This document shows positions 12,601 to 22,700 of a DNA stretch of 64,000 nucleotides, piece by piece; the first letter of the stretch is position 1; every line of letters begins with the position of its first letter. The stretch is taken from contig KN832556.1 of assembly GCA_000827205.1 (NCBI GenBank), positions 1,151,849 through 1,215,848 of the forward strand, in the 5' to 3' direction. The notes beneath the pieces are model-generated. The model searched no databases and had not been told where the DNA came from. It was given only the letters and a program-made list of their open reading frames with translations. The position numbers and the translations under genes are program-made. The stretch comes from Plicaturopsis crispa FD-325 SS-3. Its lineage: Eukaryota; Basidiomycota; Agaricomycetes; Amylocorticiales; Amylocorticiaceae.

Positions 12601-12932
12601 CGCTCAAGGAGGTATCACTTGGCACGAGGTACGAACGCTTTTGACGCTAGTCGGTCGATCCATCCTCTGACGGGTGTCGTTCTCCAGTAAAATCAACTAC
12701 TTGGACCCTCGGTATGTTATCCTCTCGATCGTGGCATGCACTGTACTGATATCTCTCCAATAAGGATCACCGCCGCCTGGTGCAAGATTCACGACGTTCC
12801 TATAGAAAAGATTTTCTCGAAGACTCTTCTAACAAAGTGTATGTGTCTCTAGTCCTCTTTCCGTTATCGTCTAACTCCTTTCTGTCAACAGTCCCTTGGG
12901 CCTTAGAAGTCGAGGCCGACTGGAAGTTCTGA
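9624..12932 (+). CDS. TOP1: DNA topoisomerase I (type IB)
   Basis: Relaxes supercoils in the nucleus by a transient 3'-phosphotyrosyl nick. The N-terminal about 230 residues are a Lys/Glu/Asp/Ser-rich disordered domain with repeated nuclear-import-like clusters. The core begins at [19 protein letters not shown] and includes [36 protein letters not shown], the catalytic Arg in [20 protein letters not shown], and [24 protein letters not shown] charged coiled linker (12.2-12.6 kb) follows. The active-site Tyr is in SKINYLDPR, encoded by a 24-nt microexon at 12688-12711. The last exons (12765-12838 and 12892-12932) give [18 protein letters not shown] and [12 protein letters not shown]. Early introns are 9768-9822 and 10637-10693. 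The frame is also open upstream to an ATG at 9441, but a TTTTCAATTGTAG acceptor near 9571 points to a leader intron, so I start at 9624. All catalytic elements are present. Confidence 0.96.
12688..12711 (+). other. TOP1: TOP1 active-site microexon (24 nt)
   Basis: The exon lies between acceptor TTCTCCAG and donor GTATGT. It completes a Ser codon (AG/T), encodes KINYLDP and starts an Arg codon (CG/G). Its length is a multiple of three and both splice joins are in phase 2, so skipping it would keep the frame and remove the catalytic tyrosine. Confidence 0.85.
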
Positions 12933-13390
12933 CCCTCCGCCCGCAGCAAGCCTAGCTGCCTAGCATCGATTACCATTGAGCCGCCGTGTACGTCGCCTAT
13001 CTCGGGGTTTTATTTGGGACCTTTCCGATGGATAGCATCATCGTTATTATTCCACAATCATCGTCCATATCTTCTGTTGCATCCACTTCCGTTGTTCCCT
13101 TCATATTATAATCTGCATGCCACGTTGTATCCACATCTCGTCCTTCCCTGTCTTCCCTGTGAGACTCTTTAACATATATCATAGACGTCGCCGTTGTAGA
13201 TGACCACTTGTGCCGCTGCTTGTGAGGCAAATTTTGGGGAACTGCAGGTAAAACCGAGGCACCGCTCGACACGCGTCCTTGCCGAGCGCAAAATTCGATC
13301 CTTAACGGACGTGTCATTTCACGTGCCGCGACTCTGCCTTAGCCGCATATAACTCGCTCAGTACTGAGTACAGTCGCCCTCATATCCACC
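12933..13390. promoter_or_regulatory. TOP1 3' flank and CDS1 promoter
   Basis: 458 bases between two genes on the same strand. Nothing coding is recognised. The last part (CTCAGTACTGAGTACAG near 13358) contains a short palindromic CAGTACTG word about 30 bases before the CDS1 start. Confidence 0.35.
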
Positions 13391-15503
13391 ATGAGCAGAG
13401 CAGGAACACCTAGCGGGCGCTCCGGTTTCGCGTCCAAGACAACGTTCGAGGGTCTCGACGTCGACTCCGGCGAGGAGAGCGAGGTCGAGGAGGTCGAGGA
13501 GCCTGTCACACCGCCACCGTCATCTGAAAGGTACGTTTGCTTTACTCGGGACTGTACCGCTGATACTCACAAATTGACTTCGCACAGCGCGCAAGAGGTC
13601 AAGCCAACCAAAACTGCTTTGAAGAAACTCGCGCGTGCAGCGCGCCTCGAAAAACAGCAGAAGCAGAAACCTCGGCCCTCGTCAAATGAGCGGCCAACGC
13701 CTGAGGCGCCCACACCAGAACCGACACTTCCTCCTCCAGTAGCCGACATCGCACCTGTGGCAATAGTTAGCGAGCCAATACCTGACGTCGCTGTTCCTGT
13801 CGACGTCGAACCTGCAACCGAAAAATTGCCACAACCTCCGCCGACTACCAATGGTTATGCACCAAAAACAGATGCCCTTCAGCCTCAACCAGATGTCCTT
13901 CAGCCTCCTCCAGTAGCGTCTATAATATCTACGTCAGCCGAGACCTCGATTCAGTCATCACCGGAACCTCCATTCCTGGCGTTGAAGGAAGATTTACCGA
14001 CCATTCAACCTCGAGTAGCGACGGCGCAAGAGGCGGAACAGACGAAGAAAAGGCAGAATATGTTGACGCGTACATTATGGACGTTTATCATGATTGGTGG
14101 ATTCATCGGTATGCGTAACTAATTTTTCTGCTTATTGTTATGCTCAATGTCAGCCTACAGGTCTTCTTCTGCTGGGCCACGCCTACATGGTGTTACTGGT
14201 CATGCTTTGCCAGACGTTAGTATACCGAGAAGTGACGGCGCTGTTCTCGCTCAAGTCGTCTGCCAAATCAGATTCGGAGGAGGATGAACCCAACGCTAAG
14301 GACCCTTGGAGTAAAACGCTGAACTGGTACTTCTTTGCTGTGACGAACTATTTCCTCTACGGCGAAAGCATCATTTACTACTTCAAGGTTGGCATTCCTT
14401 CACATTGGTTCTTATGTCTGCTGACCATTTTTCTCCAGCATGTCGTGTTTGTGGATGCGCAACTGCTTCCCTTCGCCACAAACCACCGCATAATCAGCTT
14501 CACGCTGTATACGATTGGTTTCGTCGGTTTCGTCATGTCGTTAAAGAAGGGCTACCTAAAGCAGCAGTTTGGTCTGTTCTGCTGGGTGCACATGAGCCTT
14601 CTCCTCATCGTGGTCTCCAGGTGCGCTATCTCGTCCTCCCCATCTGTTTTCCCTGTACTGACATGATTCGCAGTCATTTCATCATGAACAACATCCTCGA
14701 GGGCCTGATCTGGTTCTTTGTCCCTGCGTCTCTTGTCATCTGTAACGACGTCTTTGCGTACATATGGGGCATCAGCATCGGCCGTACACCGCTCATCAAG
14801 CTCTCCCCGAAGAAAACCGTCGAGGGCTTCGTCGGTGCTTTCTGGAGCACAATCATCTTCGGCATACTCTGGGGCACGTACTTCATGCGGTTCGACTACA
14901 TGATATGCCCCGTGCACGACCTCGGCGTTAGCGCTTGGAGCAGTGTAGCGTGCTCGCCGAACCCGATATTCGTCTGGCGAGAGTGGGAGTTGTGGAAACC
15001 GCTCGCAGTAGCGCTGTCTACCCTGGTTCGTGCCTCCTACAGTCATATGCCGCTACCATTATTTAACCTTGAATCACAGATTGGGCGGTCGATAACGACT
15101 ATCCCGTACGCGCCGTACCAGTTCCACTTACTGTTCATGTCGTGCTTCGCCTCGCTCGTCGCTCCTTTCGGCGGCTTCTTCGCCTCTGGCTTCAAGCGCG
15201 CCTTCAACATCAAGGACTTCGGGCACAGCATACCAGGGCATGGTGGTATGACCGATCGTATGGACTGCCAGTGCGTCCCTTTTTTCTATCCTCGTGTATG
15301 TGCAGGCACTGACGGTTGGGGCTACTAGGTTCCTGATGGGCGTCTTTACCTACGTATATTACAGCAGCCTCATCCGCGACCACCACGTCACGGTGGGCTC
15401 GATTCTGCAGACCATCGTGAGCGGGCTGACGGTGCAAGAGCAGCTGGAGCTAATTGCTGACCTGAAGAGATATTTGGAGGGGCAGGGGATTCATGTGCCG
15501 TAG
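13391..15503 (+). CDS. CDS1: Phosphatidate cytidylyltransferase (CDP-diacylglycerol synthase)
   Basis: Makes CDP-diacylglycerol from phosphatidic acid and CTP in the ER membrane, the precursor of phosphatidylinositol, phosphatidylserine and cardiolipin. A long Pro/Glu-rich cytosolic N-terminus (about 200 residues, with a short LQPQPDVLQPPPV repeat) precedes the membrane part, which starts at TLWTFIMIGGFIG. Several hydrophobic helices follow (HAYMVLLVMLCQTLVY, TNYFLYGESIIYYF, GLIWFFVPASLVICNDVFAY). The family signature is complete: FGGFFASGFKRAFNIKDF followed by GHSIPGHGGMTDRMD, with the metal-binding aspartates. GRTPLIKLSPKKTVEGFVGA is the conserved loop before it. At least six short introns are seen, one in the N-terminal coding part (donor GAAAG/GTACG near 13531). 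The C-terminus YLEGQGIHVP and stop are in frame. The gene looks complete. Confidence 0.95.
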
Positions 15504-16418
15504 ATTAATATGACCCATACTAGTGACTATGAAAATGCTACCAAATTCCTATTGACTCACCACCGTCCGCGAACAACCTAAGATTGAAACCGGATGCAAA
15601 AGGGCATTTTCCCTACCCACCTCTGCGCTGTCGTTCTACTCTTTCGAGGAATTTCTGACTGCGCTCGTAAGCCTTTCCGGCGGGTGATCATGTCGATTTG
15701 TCAACGGATGGATATTTGGGTTGTGGATAGTGTTCATGGTTTGGTTTTTGGTTGTCTATGTTCTGGTTTGTGTTTTTCCCTTCCCCGTGATAGCCCTTGA
15801 CGCAGCGAGGACATCCCAGGGGACCGTGTCGTGAGACAACGGTGCTTGTTTCCCTGCCTCGCTGGTACTATTGTATGGTCCTCTCAGCAAGAGCCGTTCA
15901 CAGTATTCAGTTTCGTACGGCCTACGGGTAAGGCTTGGGTGAGATTGAAACATGCAAGCAAGCACAACGTCGTAAGTAGTCGCAGGCGGTTGAGCACTGT
16001 AGCTGAGCGTATGATTGGAGTCATTTCTCTGGCAGTCCTCATGTATATGGCTTATCAGCGTACACGTGGGGAAACATCGGCCACAGCTACCGAGCACAAC
16101 TTACCGCTGCAACTGGGCGGTATGGCTGCAGCCCTATGATTCGTTTGCTCGGAGTAATAGCGAGGGGCGTGCAAACAGGACATTGTTATTGGCCAGTGTA
16201 GCAGACACCTCGCCCGTAACTGGCTACGAACGACTTCATGAGCAACGTGTCGGTCCCCTCCGTTGAGAACGTCGAACATCGATGATGTGCCATGAGTTAA
16301 GTCATGTGTATTTTTGGAGGGTAGCATAGAGGGTGCAGCATGATCATAGAGACGTAGATTGGAGACCGGCAGAATGCAGAGAGAAGAAGAGCATTTGATA
16401 AACACGATGGCGACACAT
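15504..16418. other. Convergent spacer CDS1 / RPS23
   Basis: 915 bases between two stop codons. Both strands have open frames of about 100 codons here (15756-16139), but I find no recognisable domain, start context or splice pattern. I see no gene. It is long for a fungal 3'-3' spacer and could hold a non-coding RNA, for which the sequence alone gives no evidence. Confidence 0.35.
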
Positions 16419-17165
16419 TTACGATCTGGGCTTTTCCTGAGTGACAAAGGTAATACGTTAGCAGGAGACTACGAAACAACGTAGTGGGTAGCGGGCACAC
16501 ACCTTTTTCTCCTTCCACAGTGCGAGAAGACCCACGCCGGAGACCTTCACGACCTTGAAACGCACACCGGGAATATCACCCTTCGCCTTACCACGGCGAC
16601 CGAAACCGGAAATGAGCACTTCGTCGTTCTCGTCGACGAAGTTCAAGCAACCGTCATTCTGGGACAATCGGATAAGCATTCATTGGACGCCACAGGTGCC
16701 GGGCCGTGATGTGCGAACGGGCAGCCACGGCGACACGGGAAAAAGATGGATAGCGGACTCACAGGCACGAACGCGGTGACCTTCTTTCCGTTCTTGATGA
16801 GCTGCACACGCACACACTTGCGAATGGCAGAGTTGGGCTGCTTTGCCTCTACACCGACTTTCTCGAGGACGATGCCCTTTGCATGGGACGAGCCTCCAGT
16901 GGGGGAGGTCTTGTAGATGTTGCCGAGCGCGCGTTTCTTGTAGGCTTTATCCGCCTGTTTGTGACAGAAGTAGAGCCCACGATTAGAGAGCGATAAGAGA
17001 GAGACCCAGAGGGACGATTTCGAGGACTAACCCAGCGGTTTTCGCGACGGTCATTGCGCAGCTTGCGAGCGGCCTGGAGTCCACGAGGTTTGTTTGCTAG
17101 ACACAGAAAACGGCGGTCAGCACTGCAGAGAAAAAGCGCAAAAGCATAGAGGACGTACAGCCCAT
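16419..17165 (-). CDS. RPS23: 40S ribosomal protein S23 (uS12)
   Basis: Universal decoding-centre protein of the small ribosomal subunit. Five exons: 17159-17165 (seven bases, MGS start), 17032-17096, 16763-16955, 16503-16658 and 16419-16436 (encoding only EKPRS). All introns are GT-AG. The product reads [51 protein letters not shown], the conserved loop [20 protein letters not shown] with VPNDGCLNF, then [17 protein letters not shown]. The summed exons are 439 bases, one more than the 438 needed for the usual 145 residues plus stop. The excess is at a TTT run (16920-16922) where GGC-AAC-ATC is expected, so the frame breaks inside exon 3 as given. The protein is essential and otherwise perfectly conserved, so a sequence error is the likeliest cause. 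Confidence 0.93.
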
Positions 17166-17754
17166 GTTTGATGTCGAAGAGGTCCGTAAGAAACAGTCGT
17201 CGTCGTTATCCTCTGCCCCTGGCTGGCGGAGGCCGCCGAAACCTTATCTTGAAAACTGTACGTCGGAGCCTCAAATTATCTGCACGTGGGAACTTTAAAC
17301 GCGCTAGTTTACCAGACGAGTCTGGGAGCCTAGGAGTCTGGTGCGCGCGGTGCTGTTGTTTAACTTCAAATTCAACGTCGTCTTCGTCGTCGACTCGCTG
17401 GGTCTTTATACAATGTTCATGATATTTCCTCGTATCGTTTTCACCAAGAGTCCACGGATACTGCAATTTCAGCACCGGCCGCATATGCAAGCATTGATTC
17501 TGCTTTCACGGGCTTGTGTGATATCGTCCAACCGTGAGCCCTTATCCGATATCGACCGTGCCAGATATAACCTCCAGGCGAAACAATACAGCCCTATAAG
17601 GCCCACTCCAGTCAGCAGACAGGGGAAGCCAGGGCGTACCCACGAACGGCATTCTTCGTCACCCCTGCATCCATAATTATCCACTTGCATCCCCAGGACT
17701 AATACAAAGCCATAAGGATTACTCGGGCAATCGTTGTGCTTGCTGCTAACTATC
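17166..17754. promoter_or_regulatory. Divergent promoter region RPS23 / hydrolase
   Basis: 589 bases between two starts. It should hold the strong ribosomal protein promoter. I do not recognise coding sequence or a specific element with confidence. Confidence 0.4.
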
Positions 17755-19396
17755 ATGTCTGCTCCTGCTATCCAGTACTATCACCACGGCCGATTCCGTG
17801 TCGCCGGTGGTGTTATTCCGGACGCAGTCACCGCGTACCAGACGTATGGTGATCCTAAGAACCCCTGCATCGTGTTTCCGACGTGCTACGGCGCGAAGCT
17901 TGACAGTGAGTCTACGTTTACACCTTCTCCTCGTCTGGCGATGAAGTATGCAACGAGATACTGGATTGTTAGGTCAAACATATATGGTCGGAGACGATAA
18001 GGTCAATTCAAGCTTCAATTCGAGACATGGGCCGGCATTGACATAGACTCGAAGGTTCTTGACCCGCGTAAATACTACGTTGTCACGTTTGCACTGTTCT
18101 GCAATGGAGAGGTATGTACAGATCAGAACCCAAATTTATTGAGATCTAATGAAGTTATCAGTCGTCTTCTCCCTCAAACACGGTAAATCACGAACTTTCT
18201 GCATCGTCTTTCCACAGTCGGTTTAGTGCGACCAATAGCCAGAGCCATACAACGGTCCTTATTTCCCTGCCGTTGATTATGAAGACAACATGTAGGAGTC
18301 CATGCAATATTGAGATTTTGCCTTCAACTAATATACTCCGTGCATCCAGTCGAGCGCAATACGCGGTCCTCACGAAGGTCCTCGGTGTCAAGCAGGTATA
18401 TTGCGTCATTGGCTTCTCTATGGGTGCTCAACAGGTATTTCAAATCTGTCTCAGTGTCTTATACGATCTGCCGAGCTGACCGTGAACTTCGATTAGGCTT
18501 ATTACTGGCCCGTCGTGTACCCCGAATACGTGCAGAAGTGCGCTCGGGCACATATCGCTCATTCAGATCTCGCTAACTTCGCTCAAGGTACATTCCCATT
18601 TGCGGCTCTGCGCGCACAAGCCCCCACAACAAATGGTGAGTATGGTTATCTTTAACGGACCATTGCATCTACTCATTCACGTTCGGAAGTTTCCTCGAGG
18701 GCCCTAAGGCTGCCCTTGTAGCTTCAAAGGACTTTGAAGACGGCCACTACAAATCAAAGCCTCAGCACGGTATCCGTGCATTCGGACGCGTTTATAGCGC
18801 GTGGGCGTACGGCCAAACTGTGAGTCTTCCACGCATGCCACTGTCTTCTACCGCACCTCCGTCTAATGGTAACGAAGTGGTTCCGCAACCACCAATACTT
18901 GCACGATGGGAAATACCCGGACCTCGAGGCATTCTTGCGGGAAGAATGGGAGGACGGGTTCCTCAAGTCGTGGGACGCGAACGATATGCTCGCATTGCTC
19001 GATACTTGGCAGACGGGGGATGTGTCCCAGGTCCGGCATGCCGGTAACCTCGAGCGCTGCCTGAGAGAGATTCAGGCGAAAGGGCTTATAATGCCGTCGA
19101 AGACGGACCTCTATTTCCCGGTGAGGTTTTCTTTGCTTGCCTACTGGGATAAAGCTAACAGGGCTGTACTATGGATGATCAAGCCGGAGGATAGTGTCAA
19201 TGAATGTAGCCACTTACTGTCTACTGCCAAGTTGGTAGTCATCGACACTGTATGGGGCCACATGGGTACGTTCTGTCCGAGCCGAGTTTGAGCTGTACCT
19301 CCTTATCTGATTAAAAACACAGCGGGTGGAGGGTCAAATGAGGTCGATGATCGCTTTGTTCAATCTACAGTGGAAGAATTCCTCGAGCATGTATGA
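17755..19396 (+). CDS. MetX-like alpha/beta hydrolase (homoserine acetyltransferase family)
   Basis: Alpha/beta hydrolase of the fungal branch related to homoserine O-acetyltransferase; the substrate is unknown. Reading across about ten short introns gives a continuous product of about 340 residues: YYHHGRFRVAGGVIPDAVTA, GAKLDSQTYMVG, KVLDPRKYYVVTFALFCNGE, SSSPSNT, PYNGPYFPAVDYEDN and RAQYAVLTKVLGVKQVYCVI. The nucleophile elbow is GFSMGAQQ. Next come YIPICGSARTSPHNK, FLEGPKAALVASKDF, TWFRNHQYLHDGKYPDLEAF, the acid loop MPSKTDLYFPPEDS, and the histidine in DTVWGHMAGGG. Joins were fixed by branch sites, for example CTAAC before the CTCAAG acceptor near 18596. Ser, Asp and His of the triad are all present. 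It lacks the extra N- and C-terminal sequence of the dedicated methionine enzyme Met2, so a role in methionine synthesis should not be assumed. Intact. Confidence 0.88.
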
Positions 19397-19702
19397 TGTC
19401 TGAAAGAATGCATTCGCTCTCCACATGTGCATCACGCTGTCTGGTCTTCCTCGGTCAATACTTGGCTCGTCAAATTTGGAAGTCGTTCCTCTATGCACTA
19501 CGGTGCCCCTCGGGATGACGAGTTTTCCAACCCCGTCGCCTAGCTCTCCCTACGGGCTTCGCAGGCTTCATCCTGCGACTCTGATACAGAGGGTCCCAAT
19601 GCCATAGTCTTACTCCGGTGAGCTGACGGTGAAACGTGCTGGAATTTTACTATGTATCATGGGGTGTGCGGTGTGTAGTACAACTGCTTATGTAGGTACT
19701 AC
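19397..19702. other. Convergent spacer
   Basis: 306 bases between the hydrolase stop and the NLR stop. No coding signal is recognised. Confidence 0.35.
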
Positions 19703-22700
19703 TTAAGTAGTTGAAGTGGTCGTTGATTCAAAGACAGTGGGAAAGTGCATGATAATCACCTCTCCCGTTTCAAGTCCAATCGCAAACAATCCACTGTCGT
19801 TCGATGCCGATGGCGTATCCTGTAGATTTAAACCAAACATCGGCCCCGGTGTATTTGGCAGCCATGCGAGCATTCTGTTTCCGCGTGTCTCCTCAACACA
19901 GGCAATCTTGGTTAGTATTATCGGGGGACGGGTGTAGTCATTACAATTGGCAACAATCCATTGATTTTTGCGGTCGCGGAGGACTGTCTTGGCAGAGGGC
20001 AGTGTCTGCGCAGGCCCATTTTCCAAGGTGTGTTCTCCTATATCCAATTGAAGGCTCTCTCCGAGTGTGGACAAGACGACGATGTGCTGTCCGTTTGGGG
20101 TAAACGCGACACATTGGAGTGGGCGCCCTATGCAGTACGCTGAGTCCATACTACAGCCAACGCGAATACCGATGATGTGCTGGGCGAGCAACGTGCCCGA
20201 CGACGCGTCCCATATTCGAATCGCTTGAGTGGTGTCAGTGCGTTCGCATCCGGAGACAAATCGATCGCCCTGCGACGAAAACGCGAGCACGGTGAAAGAA
20301 TGTCTGGTCGTCGGCCAAAACGGATGGTCCTGAAGGTCGGATGGGGGCAGCGGGCCGAAGAGACACTCGCCCGTCTTGGTATTCCAGCCCCATATTCCAC
20401 TTGTTAAAGCAGAAACGACTCGTGGGGGACCGCTCAGAGAGAATGCAACATCTCCCGAATAGAGCTGCTCCCTACTAGTGGCGGTGGGCTCATTGGTGGC
20501 ACCCAGAGGAGAAAATCGGAATGCGATGGCCTCGGAATCAACATCCCATATGTAAAGCTGCTTCAAGTCTGAGCCCGCAACTTGTGAGCCATCAGACGAT
20601 ATGGCTATAGCGACTCCACGGTCGACCCCTCTATCCGAAAATCCGGATATCTGCCTACCGGAGGTTGTATCCCACACGCCTATGAAATCGCCATGGCGGG
20701 ACGCTATCCGTGAGCTATCGAGTGACAGTGACAAACTGTAGACTCGCACAATGTGCTTGTAGGCAGAAAAGTGTGATGTTCTGTATCTCTCCGGAAGATC
20801 CCAGATGGTGATCGTGTCGGACTTTGGATCTAAATCTAGTAGACGTTTTCCGTCCCCAGAGAGAGAGACCATGCTGACGGGGCCAGTCGGCAGGCCTAAA
20901 AATGGTGTAGGATTGTCGCCGCGATAGACCCAGGTAAACTCCGAGTGGGAACTCCGTGCATATGCATGCATGCTTGCATCCTGCGAGAGCGCGCAGAGAT
21001 CTGCATTTAGGTGCTGAGGTGAAGGCGGTGTCAATGTGACTGCATGAAGACGTTGTCCAGCCTTTACATCCCACCTTTGGACACCGTGGAGATTGCTGGA
21101 GACGAGTTGACAGCCATCACCGCCACGGCCAGGGGACACAAACACAAGATGTTTGATACCAGGACCCTGGTCTGCGCGTAAAGTTGCTAGACAGACCAGT
21201 GAACACGAATTGTCGACACGCCAGACCCGAATCGTTGACTCCACTGCAGATCCCGAAGCAAAGACATTGTTGTCTGTATAGTGGCATGCCAGTGACGAAA
21301 TTCCGGCGCTGTGTCGTTGAAGTGGCTCAAACCAATTCTCCTTGTCCGACATATTCAGTGCCTGGATTGTGCCGCGGCCATTGCCGAAGATGATATGTTG
21401 ATTGTTGGGTGAGATGGCTACAGTTGTCCAGTCATTGCAATCGTGCGTTTGAGCTGCGGCGTCCTCTGAGTCAAATTTGACCCTCCCCGACATAGCTTCC
21501 CAGACAATGATTGACCTCGCACCACTAGATGCAATATATTGATTGTCAACAGAGAAGTGAAGACAGTTGCATTCATCCGGTGTGGAGATGTGCATGTCTG
21601 ATCGTTGAAGACGATCTAGTTCCACCAATGTGTCCACATTCCACAGGTACACAGAGTCGGTATATGACGAGGCAGCTATCAGTTTTGAGTCAGGAGAGAA
21701 GACGACCTGTCGAATGTTGCGGTATGAGTGGCGGATGAAACGGGAAACTGTAGTTAATGGTTTCCTATAGCCACCAGCAATCCAGGGCAAAGATTTCTCG
21801 CAGCGCCGGAACACCTGTAAAAAGAGCCCGTCCATGGGAGCAAATAACAGAGCGGTGGAGTATACGAGCAGTGGATGAAATGCAATTGCGTTTGTGAAGC
21901 TGCTGTTATAGAACATCTTCATTGCCTCTATAACAAAGTCATAGAGGTCTTTGTTAGGATGGTGAAACTGAAGGTGATCCTGGTCAGTACAATTACAGGT
22001 ACTTTTCTGTTGAGAAAGAGACTTACAAGGAGCCAGGTAGAAATACTGAGTAAGTTACGCGGGACTGCTTGCGCCCAGCCCAGGATACTCATGCATTCAA
22101 GCCAGTGAAGGAGATGCCTGTACAGAAAAGGCTCGAGATCGTGGTAAAAATGGCCGCCACGAGCCAGATTCTCGTCCAAATGATGCATCCAGTAGCCAGA
22201 CGCATATGCAACATCTTCAGGGAGCTTGAGGCCTTCGGGGCGTTTCGCGGATAGTGCTAGCCCGCACATATTGTACTTCAGAGTCCGGCGAAGGGTGGCG
22301 AGGCAAAGGGCAGTTAAACGATAGTGATGGTAATGCTGATCAATGAATAGATAGTCATGTCCGCATCGTTCACGGTCCATCAGAAATTCCGCAAAAGAGG
22401 GATGTAGAACACGGACAAAAGGTGTCGAGTGAAAAAGACACGCAAACCGGGATATGGTGCGCGCCGCAGGTAGTGCACCTTCACCTCGATGCAGCAGCTT
22501 GTCAATGGCAGTACTGGATAGTGGAATGTACGCCGCAATGACTATCCCTACGACAGCCTGAAATTCGCCCAGTAGAACACGATCTGTGAGGATCCCAGAA
22601 GATTCGAGCGCAGTCCGATACAGATGATCAATCCCCGGCGCCGCAAGACTTTCTGGACGTAAGAGGGTGGTAATGGACTGTTCGGGATCGATGCTTGTTT

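Noticed and set aside
15756-16139. Overlapping open frames of about 100 codons on both strands after CDS1
   Set aside because: No recognisable family, weak start contexts and mutual overlap; treated as chance.
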